A DNA stretch of 64,000 nt from an uncultured Mycoplasmatota bacterium (GTDB lineage: Bacteria > Bacillota_I > Bacilli_A > RF39 > UBA660). The position numbers and the translations under genes are program-made. A model generated the notes under the pieces. The model searched no databases, had not been told where the DNA came from, and saw only the letters and a program-made list of their open reading frames with translations. The stretch lies in assembly GCA_900543675.1 (NCBI GenBank), contig UQRY01000001.1, forward strand, positions 24,436 to 88,435, read 5' to 3'. Shown piece after piece: positions 20,010 to 27,632 of this stretch (position 1 is the stretch's first letter; every line of letters starts with the position of its first letter).

Positions 20010-20351
20010 AATAAATCCCCTTTACTTTCCACATATTTTAACACACTTAATTAATTTTTCTGGTATTAAAAACATCCCATCATGTACTAACCTATATTAA
20101 TTATAATATCATAGAACGATTAAATCCAAAAGAGAAAAAGCAACAAATGCTAAAAATCAGAATATATGAATGTAAAGTTAATATAAATGATGCAAAAATT
20201 ATAACAATACAATCATCAATTAATCCTAGATAAAATTAAATATTCAACTCAATCATCCAAAAAGTATAAACTATGTGAACTTTCAAAATTTAATAAATTG
20301 GTTAAATCATAGTTTGCTGTTATAAAATATATAAGATCTAAAAACAGAAAG
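20010..20351 (-). other. AT-rich intergenic region without a gene
   Basis: About 340 nt of very AT-rich sequence lies upstream of the SGNH fusion gene. I see a TATAAT-like hexamer on the minus strand around 20100 (within ttataatatc), which may be part of that gene's promoter, but no convincing -35 partner. No open frame with a ribosome binding site, no tRNA-like fold and no strong inverted repeat is visible. Confidence 0.5.
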
Positions 20352-20384
20352 AAAAAAACATACAAGTATTTACGCTTGTATGTT
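20352..20384 (-). terminator. Rho-independent terminator of the XRE gene
   Basis: On the minus strand AACATACAAG pairs with CTTGTATGTT around an 8-nt loop and is followed by TTTTTTC. It begins right at the stop codon of the XRE regulator. Confidence 0.85.
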
Positions 20385-20740
20385 TAACGCATTTTCATTT
20401 CAATTAAATCAATTGTTCTTTTAGGGTCATCTAATAATTTTTCATAAAGGCGAATATGTTTTCGTAATTCTTTGATTAATGTAATTTCATCTTTGGCAAT
20501 ATTAATGCCATACGTAGCATCATCACTTGCCACTAAATAACAATCAACACCTAGAAAATAGGCAAGTTCGACATTTAATGCATTAGCTAGATCAATTAAA
20601 GTATCTAATGTTGGTGTTCTTGTCCCATTTTCATAGCAACAAATACTTGTTTTGGTTAATCCAACCATACTAGCTAACTGCTCTTGTGTCAAATGATTCT
20701 TTAATCTAGCTTCTTTCAATCTACGATCAAACAATAACAT
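20384..20740 (-). CDS. XRE-family transcriptional regulator
   Basis: This is a 118-residue protein with an N-terminal Cro/C1 HTH (about residues 4-60): R-L-K-E-A-R-L-K-N-H-L-T-Q-E-Q-L-A, then the recognition helix T-K-T-S-I-C-C-Y-E-N-G-T-R-T-P. The remaining 55 residues or so are a helical tail with no known effector motif. The start is ATG 20740, spaced 5-6 nt from GGGTGG; the frame also has a GTG nine nucleotides upstream that would lie over this site. It lies about 400 nt upstream of ssb on the same strand. The target genes cannot be deduced. Confidence 0.88.
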   Translation of the reverse strand: MLLFDRRLKEARLKNHLTQEQLASMVGLTKTSICCYENGTRTPTLDTLIDLANALNVELAYFLGVDCYLVASDDATYGINIAKDEITLIKELRKHIRLYEKLLDDPKRTIDLIEMKMR

Positions 20741-20820
20741 GTTGCCCACCCCATATCATCTTATAGGAACATTATAGGGAAATCGTGTCGTAAATTGACG
20801 TAAGTTAACTAAAAAGAAAC

Positions 20821-21156
20821 TTAAGGGGTAACATCCTTGGATTTAGAAGATAAGAAAGTTACTTTTTCAGCAATTACATCTAATTGGGTTCGATTTCCTT
20901 CTGGCTTTTCGACAACACGACTTTGGATTCTTCCTTTAACCCCAACAATATCTCCTTTACCACAATAATCCACAGTCGAAATAGCGACACTATCCCAAAG
21001 AGTACAGTCGATAAAATCAGTTTCGTACTCACCAGCCAAATTTTTAAAACTACGAGGAACTGCTAAGGTAATAAAAGAAAGTTTCTTTCCATTTTCTAAC
21101 TCTTTTAATTCTGGCTTTCTAACTAAACGGCCAACTAAAACAATCTGATTCAACAT
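20821..21156 (-). CDS. ssb: Single-stranded DNA-binding protein, short form without acidic tip
   Basis: This is a 111-residue OB-fold protein. The opening L-N-Q-I-V-L-V-G-R-L-V-R-K-P-E-L is the SSB signature, followed by F-I-T-L-A-V-P-R and the D-F-I-D-C-T-L-W-D segment. Its length matches SsbB-type short SSBs (about 113). The C-terminus ends S-K-D-V-T-P, so the D-D-D-I-P-F-like acidic tip that recruits partner proteins is missing. AAAGGAGGGATAGGGATT precedes ATG 21156, which rules out the longer frame. A full-length SSB is expected elsewhere in the genome, usually next to rpsF/rpsR. Confidence 0.92.
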   Translation of the reverse strand: MLNQIVLVGRLVRKPELKELENGKKLSFITLAVPRSFKNLAGEYETDFIDCTLWDSVAISTVDYCGKGDIVGVKGRIQSRVVEKPEGNRTQLDVIAEKVTFLSSKSKDVTP

Positions 21157-21349
21157 AATCCCTATCCCTCCTTTCCAGGCTAAGCATAAACAAAAGAAAG
21201 CCAAATGACAAATGAGTCAAAAGGAAAAACTAAATTAAAAGGAAGAAGAAAAAAATAAAATAAAAACCTAATTTTTAAAATTAAGCACAAAAAAAAGAAA
21301 GAATAATAAGTTTACTAGATAAGTAAATTTTTTCATCTTCCTTGAAATT

Positions 21350-21769
21350 CTACATTTTTTGTAATACTTTACGCAATGATTCGAACGGTAAATAAGCACA
21401 GCGTTTCCGATTTGGTTGCTTACCAATATCTTCATAAACAATAAGTTCACCCAACTTAGTGGCGTCATATTCTTCACCAGCAAGCATTTTCTCATAATTG
21501 GTCAAAATATCTAAAACTTCATTTTTCGTTTTCCCAATAAACGTCTTAATCATCAAACTAGCCGCACTCGTACTAACCGCACAAGCCTCTCCATCAAAAC
21601 GAATATCCGAAATAACTCCATCCTTAATCTGATATTGAATATCTAAATTATCAATACAACTTTCATTATTCGTATTAAACAAAAGATAATCCTCTTCTTG
21701 AACTAATCCTCGATGATAAGGATTTTGGTAATTCTCTAACATAATATTTCTACGACTTAAAGCATCCAT
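21350..21769 (-). CDS. sufU: SufU sulfur-transfer/iron-sulfur scaffold protein
   Basis: This is a 139-residue SufU/IscU-type protein that accepts sulfur from SufS for Fe-S cluster assembly. The second conserved Cys lies in GEACAVSTSAAS and the third in KRCAYLPF. The first is in N-E-S-C-I-D, where the family normally has N-P-x-C-G-D, so the Pro and Gly are changed although the Cys and Asp are kept. The start is ATG 21769 after GGGTGGTACT; an in-frame GTG at 21778 lies within that sequence. It follows sufS directly with a 15-nt gap, the usual sufSU pairing of Bacilli. sufB/C/D are not in the window. Confidence 0.93.
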   Translation of the reverse strand: MDALSRRNIMLENYQNPYHRGLVQEEDYLLFNTNNESCIDNLDIQYQIKDGVISDIRFDGEACAVSTSAASLMIKTFIGKTKNEVLDILTNYEKMLAGEEYDATKLGELIVYEDIGKQPNRKRCAYLPFESLRKVLQKM

Positions 21770-21784
21770 AAGTACCACCCTTTT

Positions 21785-22978
21785 CTACAACACAATTCTA
21801 AAAATATCTTTACTCTGTTTTAAGACTCGAATCACTTCATCGATCTCTTCTTTTGTATTATAAAAATAAAGACTAGCTCGACAAGTATTCTTTACTTGTA
21901 AATCTTCTTTTAAAATCTTCGCACAATGATTTCCTGCCCGAACACAAATATGATAATGATTCAAATAGATGGCAGTATCTTGACTAAAAACATCATCAAC
22001 ATTAAACGCAACAATGCTACCACCCACATCTTTATTATATACCGTAACATTATCAATCGTCGCTAATTGAGATAAGAAATATTTTTTTAATGAACACTCA
22101 TACTGATAAATATTTTCCATCCCAATACTCATCAAATAATCAAGAGCAGCTCCAAAACCAATTACTCCCGCAATATTAGGCGTACCTGCTTCTAATCTAG
22201 AAGGTAAACTTTTATACTCCCAAGAACCTTCACTACTAAACGTAGCATTCATGCCGCCACCAACGATTGTGGGATGTAACTCTTCTAATAACTCTTCCTT
22301 CCCATAGAGAACACCAACTCCAGTTGGACCTAACATTTTATGTGCGGAGAAAGCCAAGAAATCAAGATGAAGATCTTCTACATCAACTGGGCGATGTGGA
22401 ACACTCTGTGCACCATCTACAACAAAATAAATTCCCTTTTCTTGACATAATGCACCAATTTCTCGAATAGGTCGCTCATCCCCTAAAACATTAGTCACAT
22501 GAGCAAGGGAAATGACTTTTGTCTTATCCGCAATACTTTCTAAAACATGTTCTAATACAACTTGATGATTTTCTAAAGGAATGTACTTAACTACAATACC
22601 AATCTCTTTTTCTAATTCCAACCAAGGTAAAATATTAGAAGCATGTTCTGCTTTCGTTAATAACACTTCATCTCCTGCTTTTAAATGAGTTTTCATAAAT
22701 CCAAAAACAATACGATTTAAAGAATCCGTTGTTCCAGAAGTAAACACAATCTCTTTACTACTTTTTGCATGAATAAAATCTCGAACTTTATCTCTTACTC
22801 CCTCATATAACATATCTACCTTTAAACTATTATCGTAATCTCCTCGATGAGCATTCGCCGTATATTTTGTATAATAATCCACAGTCGCATCCACAACGCA
22901 TTTAGGCTTTAAAGTTGTCGCCCCATTATCTAAATAAATAATCCCAGTATTTAAAATTTCAAAATCTTCTCGATGCAT
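21785..22978 (-). CDS. sufS: Cysteine desulfurase SufS
   Basis: This is a 397-residue, PLP-dependent class II cysteine desulfurase that releases sulfur from cysteine as a persulfide and passes it to SufU. Visible elements are Y-L-D-N-G-A-T-T near the N-terminus, the PLP Lys in FSAHKMLGPTG, and the active Cys in RAGNHCAK (usually R-x-G-H-H-C-A; here the first His is Asn). AAAGGAGGATATT precedes the ATG. It is the first gene of a two-gene operon with sufU and is divergent from the CotF-like pair. A second desulfurase of the NifS type sits at 56771-57892 next to thiI, so the two have separate partners. Confidence 0.95.
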   Translation of the reverse strand: MHREDFEILNTGIIYLDNGATTLKPKCVVDATVDYYTKYTANAHRGDYDNSLKVDMLYEGVRDKVRDFIHAKSSKEIVFTSGTTDSLNRIVFGFMKTHLKAGDEVLLTKAEHASNILPWLELEKEIGIVVKYIPLENHQVVLEHVLESIADKTKVISLAHVTNVLGDERPIREIGALCQEKGIYFVVDGAQSVPHRPVDVEDLHLDFLAFSAHKMLGPTGVGVLYGKEELLEELHPTIVGGGMNATFSSEGSWEYKSLPSRLEAGTPNIAGVIGFGAALDYLMSIGMENIYQYECSLKKYFLSQLATIDNVTVYNKDVGGSIVAFNVDDVFSQDTAIYLNHYHICVRAGNHCAKILKEDLQVKNTCRASLYFYNTKEEIDEVIRVLKQSKDIFRIVL

Positions 22979-23161
22979 AATATCCTCCTTTATCCTTCTT
23001 AACTTTATCTATAATATCTTATGATAATAACCACAAATCACCCACATCATTTACCCAAAAATTCATTTCTACTTAATATTATACTAAAAATCAGACAGAC
23101 AGAAAAGAAAATGTATAAATCTTCTCCTACTACACAAGCTATAAAACGAGGAGGAAAGAAA

Positions 23162-23374
23162 ATGAATCAAGTACCACAAATGATCTCCACTAAAGATCTT
23201 GCCTATTTAAAAGATATTTTCGAGTGGAATCTTACGACTTCTAAAAAAGCCTACCACTACTATGAAACAACAACCGATGGACAATTAAAAATCGCATTTG
23301 AACAGGTCTATCAAATGCATAAAACAATCTGTAATACCATTTTAACTATTTTAAAAGAAGGTGAATCTCTATGA
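23162..23374 (+). CDS. Small CotF-associated spore-coat-like protein
   Basis: This is a 70-residue helical protein. GAGGAGGAAAGAAA lies before ATG 23162; the frame is open further upstream, but the extra part lacks a ribosome binding site and looks non-coding. The sequence (S-T-K-D-L-A-Y-L-K-D-I-F-E-W-N early, ending with a C-N-T-I-L-T-I-L helix) resembles the small partner proteins of CotF-type coat proteins in clostridia and bacilli, as I recall them. The last 4 nt overlap the start of the CotF-like gene, so the two are translationally coupled. A role in the spore coat is likely but depends on the partner. Confidence 0.7.
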   Translation: MNQVPQMISTKDLAYLKDIFEWNLTTSKKAYHYYETTTDGQLKIAFEQVYQMHKTICNTILTILKEGESL

Positions 23375-23688
23375 ATAATCAAAAAGTACAAAATCCAAAA
23401 ACAGAAACACCAAAAACAATCGAGTTAAACGATAAAGATATGATTACGGATTTACTAGCTACCGAAAAAAATATGAATGTTAATTTTGCGATTGCGTTAA
23501 ATGAAGCTAGTAACGAAATTTTATGCCAAAAGTTAATGGAATGCGCAAATCAAATTCGAAATGCCCAAAGAAGTCTTTATGAATTATCGTTTGCGAAAGG
23601 ATGGTACACACTAGAAAAAGCAGAAAAACAAAAAATCACAGAAGCATATACCGAACATCAAACTTGTATAACAGAATTGAGTGCTTAA
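23371..23688 (+). CDS. Spore coat protein, CotF family
   Basis: This is a 105-residue protein with a clear Coat F domain (ferritin-like helical hairpin): D-K-D-M-I-T-D-L-L-A-T-E-K-N-M-N, then A-L-N-E-A-S and the closing K-G-W-Y-T-L-E-K-A-E. B. subtilis CotF is a coat component made late in the mother cell. The ATG overlaps the upstream gene by 4 nt. A terminator follows at 23746. Together with SASP, SpoIVA and SpoVIF in this window it supports sporulation capacity. No sigma-E or sigma-K box stands out upstream of the pair. Confidence 0.88.
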   Translation: MNNQKVQNPKTETPKTIELNDKDMITDLLATEKNMNVNFAIALNEASNEILCQKLMECANQIRNAQRSLYELSFAKGWYTLEKAEKQKITEAYTEHQTCITELSA

Positions 23689-23745
23689 TGTGAATAAATC
23701 CTATTCAAAACGATCTTAATATTAATGAATACTCGCTGTATTCAC

Positions 23746-23770
23746 AAAAATGCTTTTCGCATTTTTTCTT
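23746..23770 (+). terminator. Terminator after the CotF-like pair
   Basis: AAAAATGC pairs with GCATTTTT around TTTTC and is followed by a T-rich run (TTCTTTTTG). A second small hairpin, GAATAC/GTATTC, lies just upstream at about 23727-23742. Confidence 0.85.
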
Positions 23771-23829
23771 TTTGTCTAATTTACTTCAACTAAAGTTTCT
23801 GATAGAATACAAGTAGGAAGGTGAAAAAA

Positions 23830-24222
23830 ATGGATTGTTTATTTTGTAAAATTATTAAAGGAGAAATACCAAGTTTTACGATCTATGAAGATGAACAAGT
23901 AAAAGTATTTTTAGATATTAATCCAAATACAAACGGACACGCACTAATCGTACCCAAAAAACATATTGTAACCATAAATGATGTTGATGAGGAATTAGCC
24001 AAACACATCGTTAAAGTAGAAAAAATTATCTATCACAAACTAAAAGAAAAACTTCATATCGAAGGATTAACTATCTGTCAAAACAATGAATTAGGACAAG
24101 ATATCAAACATTATCATGTTCACATGATTCCAAGATACCAGGATGACAATTGGAAGATGCAATTTAATCAAGAAAGTTTAAAAGAACCTGAAGAAGTATT
24201 TAAACAAATCACTACAAAATAA
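23830..24222 (+). CDS. HIT-family nucleotide hydrolase/transferase
   Basis: This is a 130-residue histidine-triad protein. The N-terminal C-L-F-C-K-I-I-K-G-E-I-P and the triad H-Y-H-V-H-M-I-P-R are typical of Hit/HinT enzymes, which hydrolyse AMP-linked substrates such as adenosine phosphoramidates and dinucleoside polyphosphates. The two Cys near the start are often zinc-linked in this family. I place the start at ATG 23830, with AGGAAGG eight nucleotides upstream; a GTG at 23821 overlaps that site. It is a single gene; a poor T-rich hairpin follows the stop at about 24230. Confidence 0.92.
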   Translation: MDCLFCKIIKGEIPSFTIYEDEQVKVFLDINPNTNGHALIVPKKHIVTINDVDEELAKHIVKVEKIIYHKLKEKLHIEGLTICQNNELGQDIKHYHVHMIPRYQDDNWKMQFNQESLKEPEEVFKQITTK

Positions 24223-24314
24223 AAAACCAAAAAGGGCAATTTTTTGTCTTTTTTTATTATCTAAACTCCACTATCACTACCATTAAGTACTCACAAAACA
24301 AATAATATTTCAAA

Positions 24315-24366
24315 CAAAAAAGAGTTGCTGAAAAATAGCAAAGCTATAAACTAGACAACAACTCTT
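24315..24366 (-). terminator. Terminator of the YjcZ-like genes
   Basis: On the minus strand AAGAGTTG pairs with CAACTCTT across a loop of about 30 nt with smaller internal pairing, followed by TTTTTTG. It lies about 10 nt after the stop of the 41-residue gene. Confidence 0.65.
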
Positions 24367-24375
24367 CTTATCCTA

Positions 24376-24501
24376 TTAGCAAGATCGCCAAGCACCTAAA
24401 ATGATAGCTAATAAAATATATAAAACGATGATAATAACATAACCACTACCACCAGTAGTAGGTACTTGAGTATTGCATGTATTTTCATGATTGCAAGCCA
24501 T
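24376..24501 (-). CDS. YjcZ-like small hydrophobic protein (41 aa)
   Basis: This short gene has a perfect TAAGGAGGTG ribosome binding site before ATG 24501. The 41-residue product has a polar, Cys/Asn-containing head (M-A-C-N-H-E-N-T-C-N), a Gly-rich turn and one C-terminal hydrophobic helix ending L-G-A-W-R-S-C. This layout matches the YjcZ/YhzC-type small proteins often found in spore-formers, with one helix and a terminal Gly-Ala plus aromatic. It follows a similar 26-residue gene by 17 nt. A spore or membrane role is an inference from family resemblance and the sigma-K-like promoter upstream. Confidence 0.75.
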   Translation of the reverse strand: MACNHENTCNTQVPTTGGSGYVIIIVLYILLAIILGAWRSC

Positions 24502-24518
24502 TATAACACCTCCTTACA

Positions 24519-24599
24519 CTAAATCCATGCCCCAAGAATAATTACTAATAAAATAAATAAAACTAATACGATAGCGGAACTTGATACGTAATTACCCAT
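24519..24599 (-). CDS. YjcZ-like small hydrophobic protein (26 aa)
   Basis: This is a 26-residue peptide starting M-G-N-Y-V-S-S-S and then forming a single Val/Leu/Ile helix that ends L-G-A-W-I. GGAGGAATTAAGTT lies before the ATG. The shared ending L-G-A-W links it to the 41-residue neighbour, so they are probably a duplicated pair in one short operon. Tiny proteins of this type are membrane proteins of unknown function and are abundant in sporulating Bacilli (family knowledge). Confidence 0.72.
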   Translation of the reverse strand: MGNYVSSSAIVLVLFILLVIILGAWI

Positions 24600-24631
24600 A
24601 ACTTAATTCCTCCTTTTTTGATTACTCATAG

Positions 24632-24659
24632 TATTTTATGGAAATAGTAGAAAAAAGGT
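24632..24659 (-). promoter_or_regulatory. Sigma-K-like promoter for the YjcZ-like pair
   Basis: On the minus strand CATAAAATA fits the sigma-K -10 consensus CATANNNTA, with AC 17 nt upstream as the minimal -35. It is 33 nt before the 26-residue gene. The match is short, so this remains a candidate. Confidence 0.45.
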
Positions 24660-24689
24660 TCTAGACGTTTAGGAAATTTAGATAAAATA

Positions 24690-24718
24690 TTGTATTTTAT
24701 ATAGAGATTTGTTATGAT
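24690..24718 (+). promoter_or_regulatory. Sigma-A-type promoter of prsA
   Basis: TTGTAT and TATGAT are separated by exactly 17 nt, ending 25 nt before the prsA start codon. It overlaps no other gene and is back-to-back with the YjcZ-like promoter. Confidence 0.65.
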
Positions 24719-24743
24719 AATAAATGTTGAGAAGGAGGACAAA

Positions 24744-25739
24744 ATGAAAAAAGTACTAATTAGTATATCAACTATGGTAGTTGTATTAGTCCTAGTAACA
24801 GGTTGTGGAAAAGTACCAAAACTAGAAAATGGACAAGATGCCGTTGTAACACTAGAAGGTAACGATATTTCGATTGATAATTTATATAATGAAGTTAAAG
24901 AAAGATATGCTTTAAGTGCACTAATCGATATGATCGATACTGAAATTTTAAATAAAGAATATGAAGACACCGAAGAACAAGATGATGAGATTGAATCACA
25001 AATCAATTCATGGATTACACAATTCGGAAATGAACAAATCTTACTTCAACAAACATACAGTGCTTGGGGAATTAGTAGTATGGATGAACTTCGTGATTAT
25101 CTAAAGCTACAATATAAAAGAAATCTCGCAGTAGAAGACTATGCGAAAGAAATTGTTACTGATGATGAAATCAACAAATTTTACGACGAAAAAATATTTG
25201 GAGACATCACTGCTAAACATATTTTAATTAAACCTGAAGTAAATGATGATATGACGGATGAAGAAAAAACAGCTGCTGAAGAAGAAGCTTTAAAACAAGC
25301 CAAAGAGATCATCACAAAATTAAAAAATGGTGAAGATTTCGATGAACTTGCCAAAGAAAATTCTGATGATGAAGCAACTGCAGCTGACGGCGGAGCACTA
25401 GATCCATTTACACACGGAAGTATGTCTGAAGAATTTGAAGAAGCTGCTAAAAATCTAGAAGTCGGAGCTTATACAACGGAACCAGTTAAAACTGAATATG
25501 GATACCATATTATTCTAAAAGTAAGTCAAAAAGATAAACCTGAATTAAAAACAGTAAAAGATGACATCATCGAAGAAATCGCCAGTGATAAGACAACTGA
25601 AGATGCAACGCTTCAAATTACTGCTTTAGAAAAACTAAGAGAAGAATACAAAGTGGAAATCCAAGATGATTCATTAAAAACACAATACGAAAACTACTTA
25701 ATTAATGCTAAAGAACAAGCAAGTAGTAGTGCATCATAA
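24744..25739 (+). CDS. prsA: Foldase PrsA, parvulin-type peptidyl-prolyl isomerase lipoprotein
   Basis: This is a 331-residue lipoprotein. The signal ends in VLVTGC, the lipobox, so the mature protein is anchored to the outer membrane face, where PrsA helps exported proteins fold. The central parvulin domain begins with A-K-H-I-L-I-K, continues through F-D-E-L-A-K-E-N-S-D-D and D-G-G-A-L-D-P-F, and ends with E-Y-G-Y-H-I-I-L-K. N- and C-terminal helical chaperone parts flank it. GAAGGAGGACAAA precedes ATG 24744; the frame upstream of it is not needed. The tail is Ser-rich. A strong terminator follows. Confidence 0.95.
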   Translation: MKKVLISISTMVVVLVLVTGCGKVPKLENGQDAVVTLEGNDISIDNLYNEVKERYALSALIDMIDTEILNKEYEDTEEQDDEIESQINSWITQFGNEQILLQQTYSAWGISSMDELRDYLKLQYKRNLAVEDYAKEIVTDDEINKFYDEKIFGDITAKHILIKPEVNDDMTDEEKTAAEEEALKQAKEIITKLKNGEDFDELAKENSDDEATAADGGALDPFTHGSMSEEFEEAAKNLEVGAYTTEPVKTEYGYHIILKVSQKDKPELKTVKDDIIEEIASDKTTEDATLQITALEKLREEYKVEIQDDSLKTQYENYLINAKEQASSSAS

Positions 25740-25746
25740 AATAAGT

Positions 25747-25774
25747 AATGCCAAATACATGGCATTCTTTTTTT
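25747..25774 (+). terminator. Terminator of prsA
   Basis: AATGCCA pairs with TGGCATT around a 6-nt loop and is followed by CTTTTTTT. Confidence 0.9.
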
Positions 25775-25809
25775 GACAAAATTCACAAATTACAAATTGC
25801 AAAAAAGAA

Positions 25810-25838
25810 TAGACAAAACACAAGTTTCATAGTATAAT
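25810..25838 (+). promoter_or_regulatory. Sigma-A-type promoter of the RNase J gene
   Basis: TAGACA and TATAAT are separated by 17 nt; the start codon follows 60 nt after the -10 box. Confidence 0.7.
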
Positions 25839-25898
25839 TTTATCGATTAGTTCTTGATCATGATTAAAAAAAAAACAAATTTAAAGAAAGGAGAAATA

Positions 25899-27620
25899 AT
25901 GAGAATAAACAAACCTGCAGAAACAAAAATTATTGTTTTGGGAGGTTTAGGAGAAGTAGGAAAAAACATGTATTGTTTAATGCATGAAAATGAAATTATT
26001 ATCATTGACGCGGGAATTAGTTTTCCAGAAGGAGAACTTTTAGGAATAGATTATGTTTTACCAGATTATACTTTTTTAAAAGAGAATCAAGAAAAAATTA
26101 AAGCTTTGATTATTACGCACGGGCATGAAGACCATATTGGTGCGATTCCTTTTTTATTACAATCAATCGAAATACCGGCAATTTATGCGCCTAATCAAGC
26201 GAAAGAATTAATTGCCTTAAAATTACAAGATCGAAATATTCGTTATGATCATTTATACGCTTATGATGATCAAACCAAATTAAAATACAAATATTTTGAA
26301 ATTGAATTCTTTAGAACGACCCATTCTATTCCTGATTCCCACGGAATCTACTTAAAAACCCCCAATGGCACTGTCGTAACGACAGGTGACTTCAAATTTG
26401 ACTTCACACCGATCGGACCAATGGCCGATCTTCATAAAATGGCTGAACTTGGAAAAAGAGGTGTCGATCTACTTATTAGCGATTCCACAAATGCGTTAAA
26501 TGAAGGAATATCCGCAAGTGAATCCAAAGTAGATAGTGCACTTACCGATATTTTTGATCAATATGCAAACAATCGAATTATTATTGCCACCTTTGCTTCT
26601 AACATCTACCGTCTAAAACACATTGTAGAAACATGTTATAAACATAATCGTAAAATTTGTGTATTTGGTAGAAGTATGGAAAACAATATTCAAATTTCCA
26701 TAAATGGTGGATACATCGATCATAAAGAACTATTCATTAATGCAGATGAAGCTAATCATTTAAAACCAAAAGAAGTAACTATTCTATGTACTGGTTCTCA
26801 AGGAGAACCATTAGCTGCCTTATCTCGTATAGCTGAGGGAACACATAAACAAATTTCCTTAAGACCAGATGACATCGTCGTATTTTCTTCTTCCCCTATT
26901 CCAGGAAATGCTTTAGCTATCTCAAGAACCATTAACAAATTATATTTAAAAGGAGTTAAAGTATTTACGAATAGTACTTCAGATGCTGACTTACATACAT
27001 CAGGGCATGCTAATGAAGAAGAATTAAAATTAATGATTCGCTTGTTTATGCCAAAGTATGTAATGCCTTTTCACGGGGATTACCGAATGTTAAAAAAGCA
27101 TGCCAATATTGCGATTGAATGTGGAGTACCTAAAGAAAATACTTTTGTTATCGAAAATGGTGAAATTCTAGAAATGAAAAACCATGTCATCACCAAATCG
27201 AAAGAACGAGTTCCAGGAGAAGACATTTACGTGGATGGAAATCGAATTGGTGAAATCGGTAGTGTCGTTATCCGTGATAGAAAGATCATGTCTAACGATG
27301 GTATTTTAGTAGTCATTGCCAATATCGATGTAGAAAAAAGAAAACTATTAATTAAACCAAATATTACAACTCGTGGCTTTATCTTAGTCAATGAAAATGA
27401 AGAACTAATTAAAGAGATTGAAATTCTAAGTGAAAAAATAATTCTCGATCGTTTACAAAATAGTAAAGATACCACGAATGAGATAAAAGTAAAAATTATT
27501 AGTGAACTAATTACTTACATCGAAAAGAAAACAGGTAGACGACCAATTATCCTACCAGTTATTATTGATGTTAAAAAAAATGAAGTCAAAAATGAAACGA
27601 AAAAAGAGTGTTCAGTTTAA
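25899..27620 (+). CDS. rnj: Ribonuclease J
   Basis: This is a 573-residue metallo-beta-lactamase/beta-CASP RNase with combined endonuclease and 5'-to-3' exonuclease activity in mRNA decay and rRNA maturation. The zinc motif THGHEDHIGAIPF is intact, as are T-G-D-F-K-F-D, the beta-CASP T-G-S-Q-G-E-P and S-S-S-P-I-P-G-N, and the later H-A-N-E-E-E and P-F-H-G-D-Y-R-M. AAAGGAG lies before ATG 25899; the upstream Lys-rich extension is unlikely to be translated. RNase Y lies 1 kb further on the other strand, so two major mRNA-decay enzymes share this region. I cannot say whether it is RnjA or RnjB. Confidence 0.95.
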   Translation: MRINKPAETKIIVLGGLGEVGKNMYCLMHENEIIIIDAGISFPEGELLGIDYVLPDYTFLKENQEKIKALIITHGHEDHIGAIPFLLQSIEIPAIYAPNQAKELIALKLQDRNIRYDHLYAYDDQTKLKYKYFEIEFFRTTHSIPDSHGIYLKTPNGTVVTTGDFKFDFTPIGPMADLHKMAELGKRGVDLLISDSTNALNEGISASESKVDSALTDIFDQYANNRIIIATFASNIYRLKHIVETCYKHNRKICVFGRSMENNIQISINGGYIDHKELFINADEANHLKPKEVTILCTGSQGEPLAALSRIAEGTHKQISLRPDDIVVFSSSPIPGNALAISRTINKLYLKGVKVFTNSTSDADLHTSGHANEEELKLMIRLFMPKYVMPFHGDYRMLKKHANIAIECGVPKENTFVIENGEILEMKNHVITKSKERVPGEDIYVDGNRIGEIGSVVIRDRKIMSNDGILVVIANIDVEKRKLLIKPNITTRGFILVNENEELIKEIEILSEKIILDRLQNSKDTTNEIKVKIISELITYIEKKTGRRPIILPVIIDVKKNEVKNETKKECSV

Positions 27621-27632
27621 CACTCTTTTTAT
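27602..27632. terminator. Bidirectional terminator between rnj and the Ig-like gene
   Basis: AAAAAGAGTGTT pairs with AACACTCTTTTT around CAGTTT. A-rich and T-rich flanks on both sides allow termination of both convergent genes. The stem includes the rnj stop codon. Confidence 0.9.

Noticed and set aside
21268..21495. 75-codon frame on the minus strand overlapping sufU
   Set aside because: It lies in a different frame of a convincing sufU gene, has no ribosome binding site, and has a low-complexity Phe-rich end.
23021..23161. 47-residue N-terminal extension of the small CotF-associated protein
   Set aside because: There is no ribosome binding site, the composition is unlike the rest, and ATG 23162 has GAGGAGG at proper spacing.
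24626..25006. 126-codon minus-strand frame antisense to prsA
   Set aside because: Ser/Ile-rich antisense shadow of prsA without start signals.
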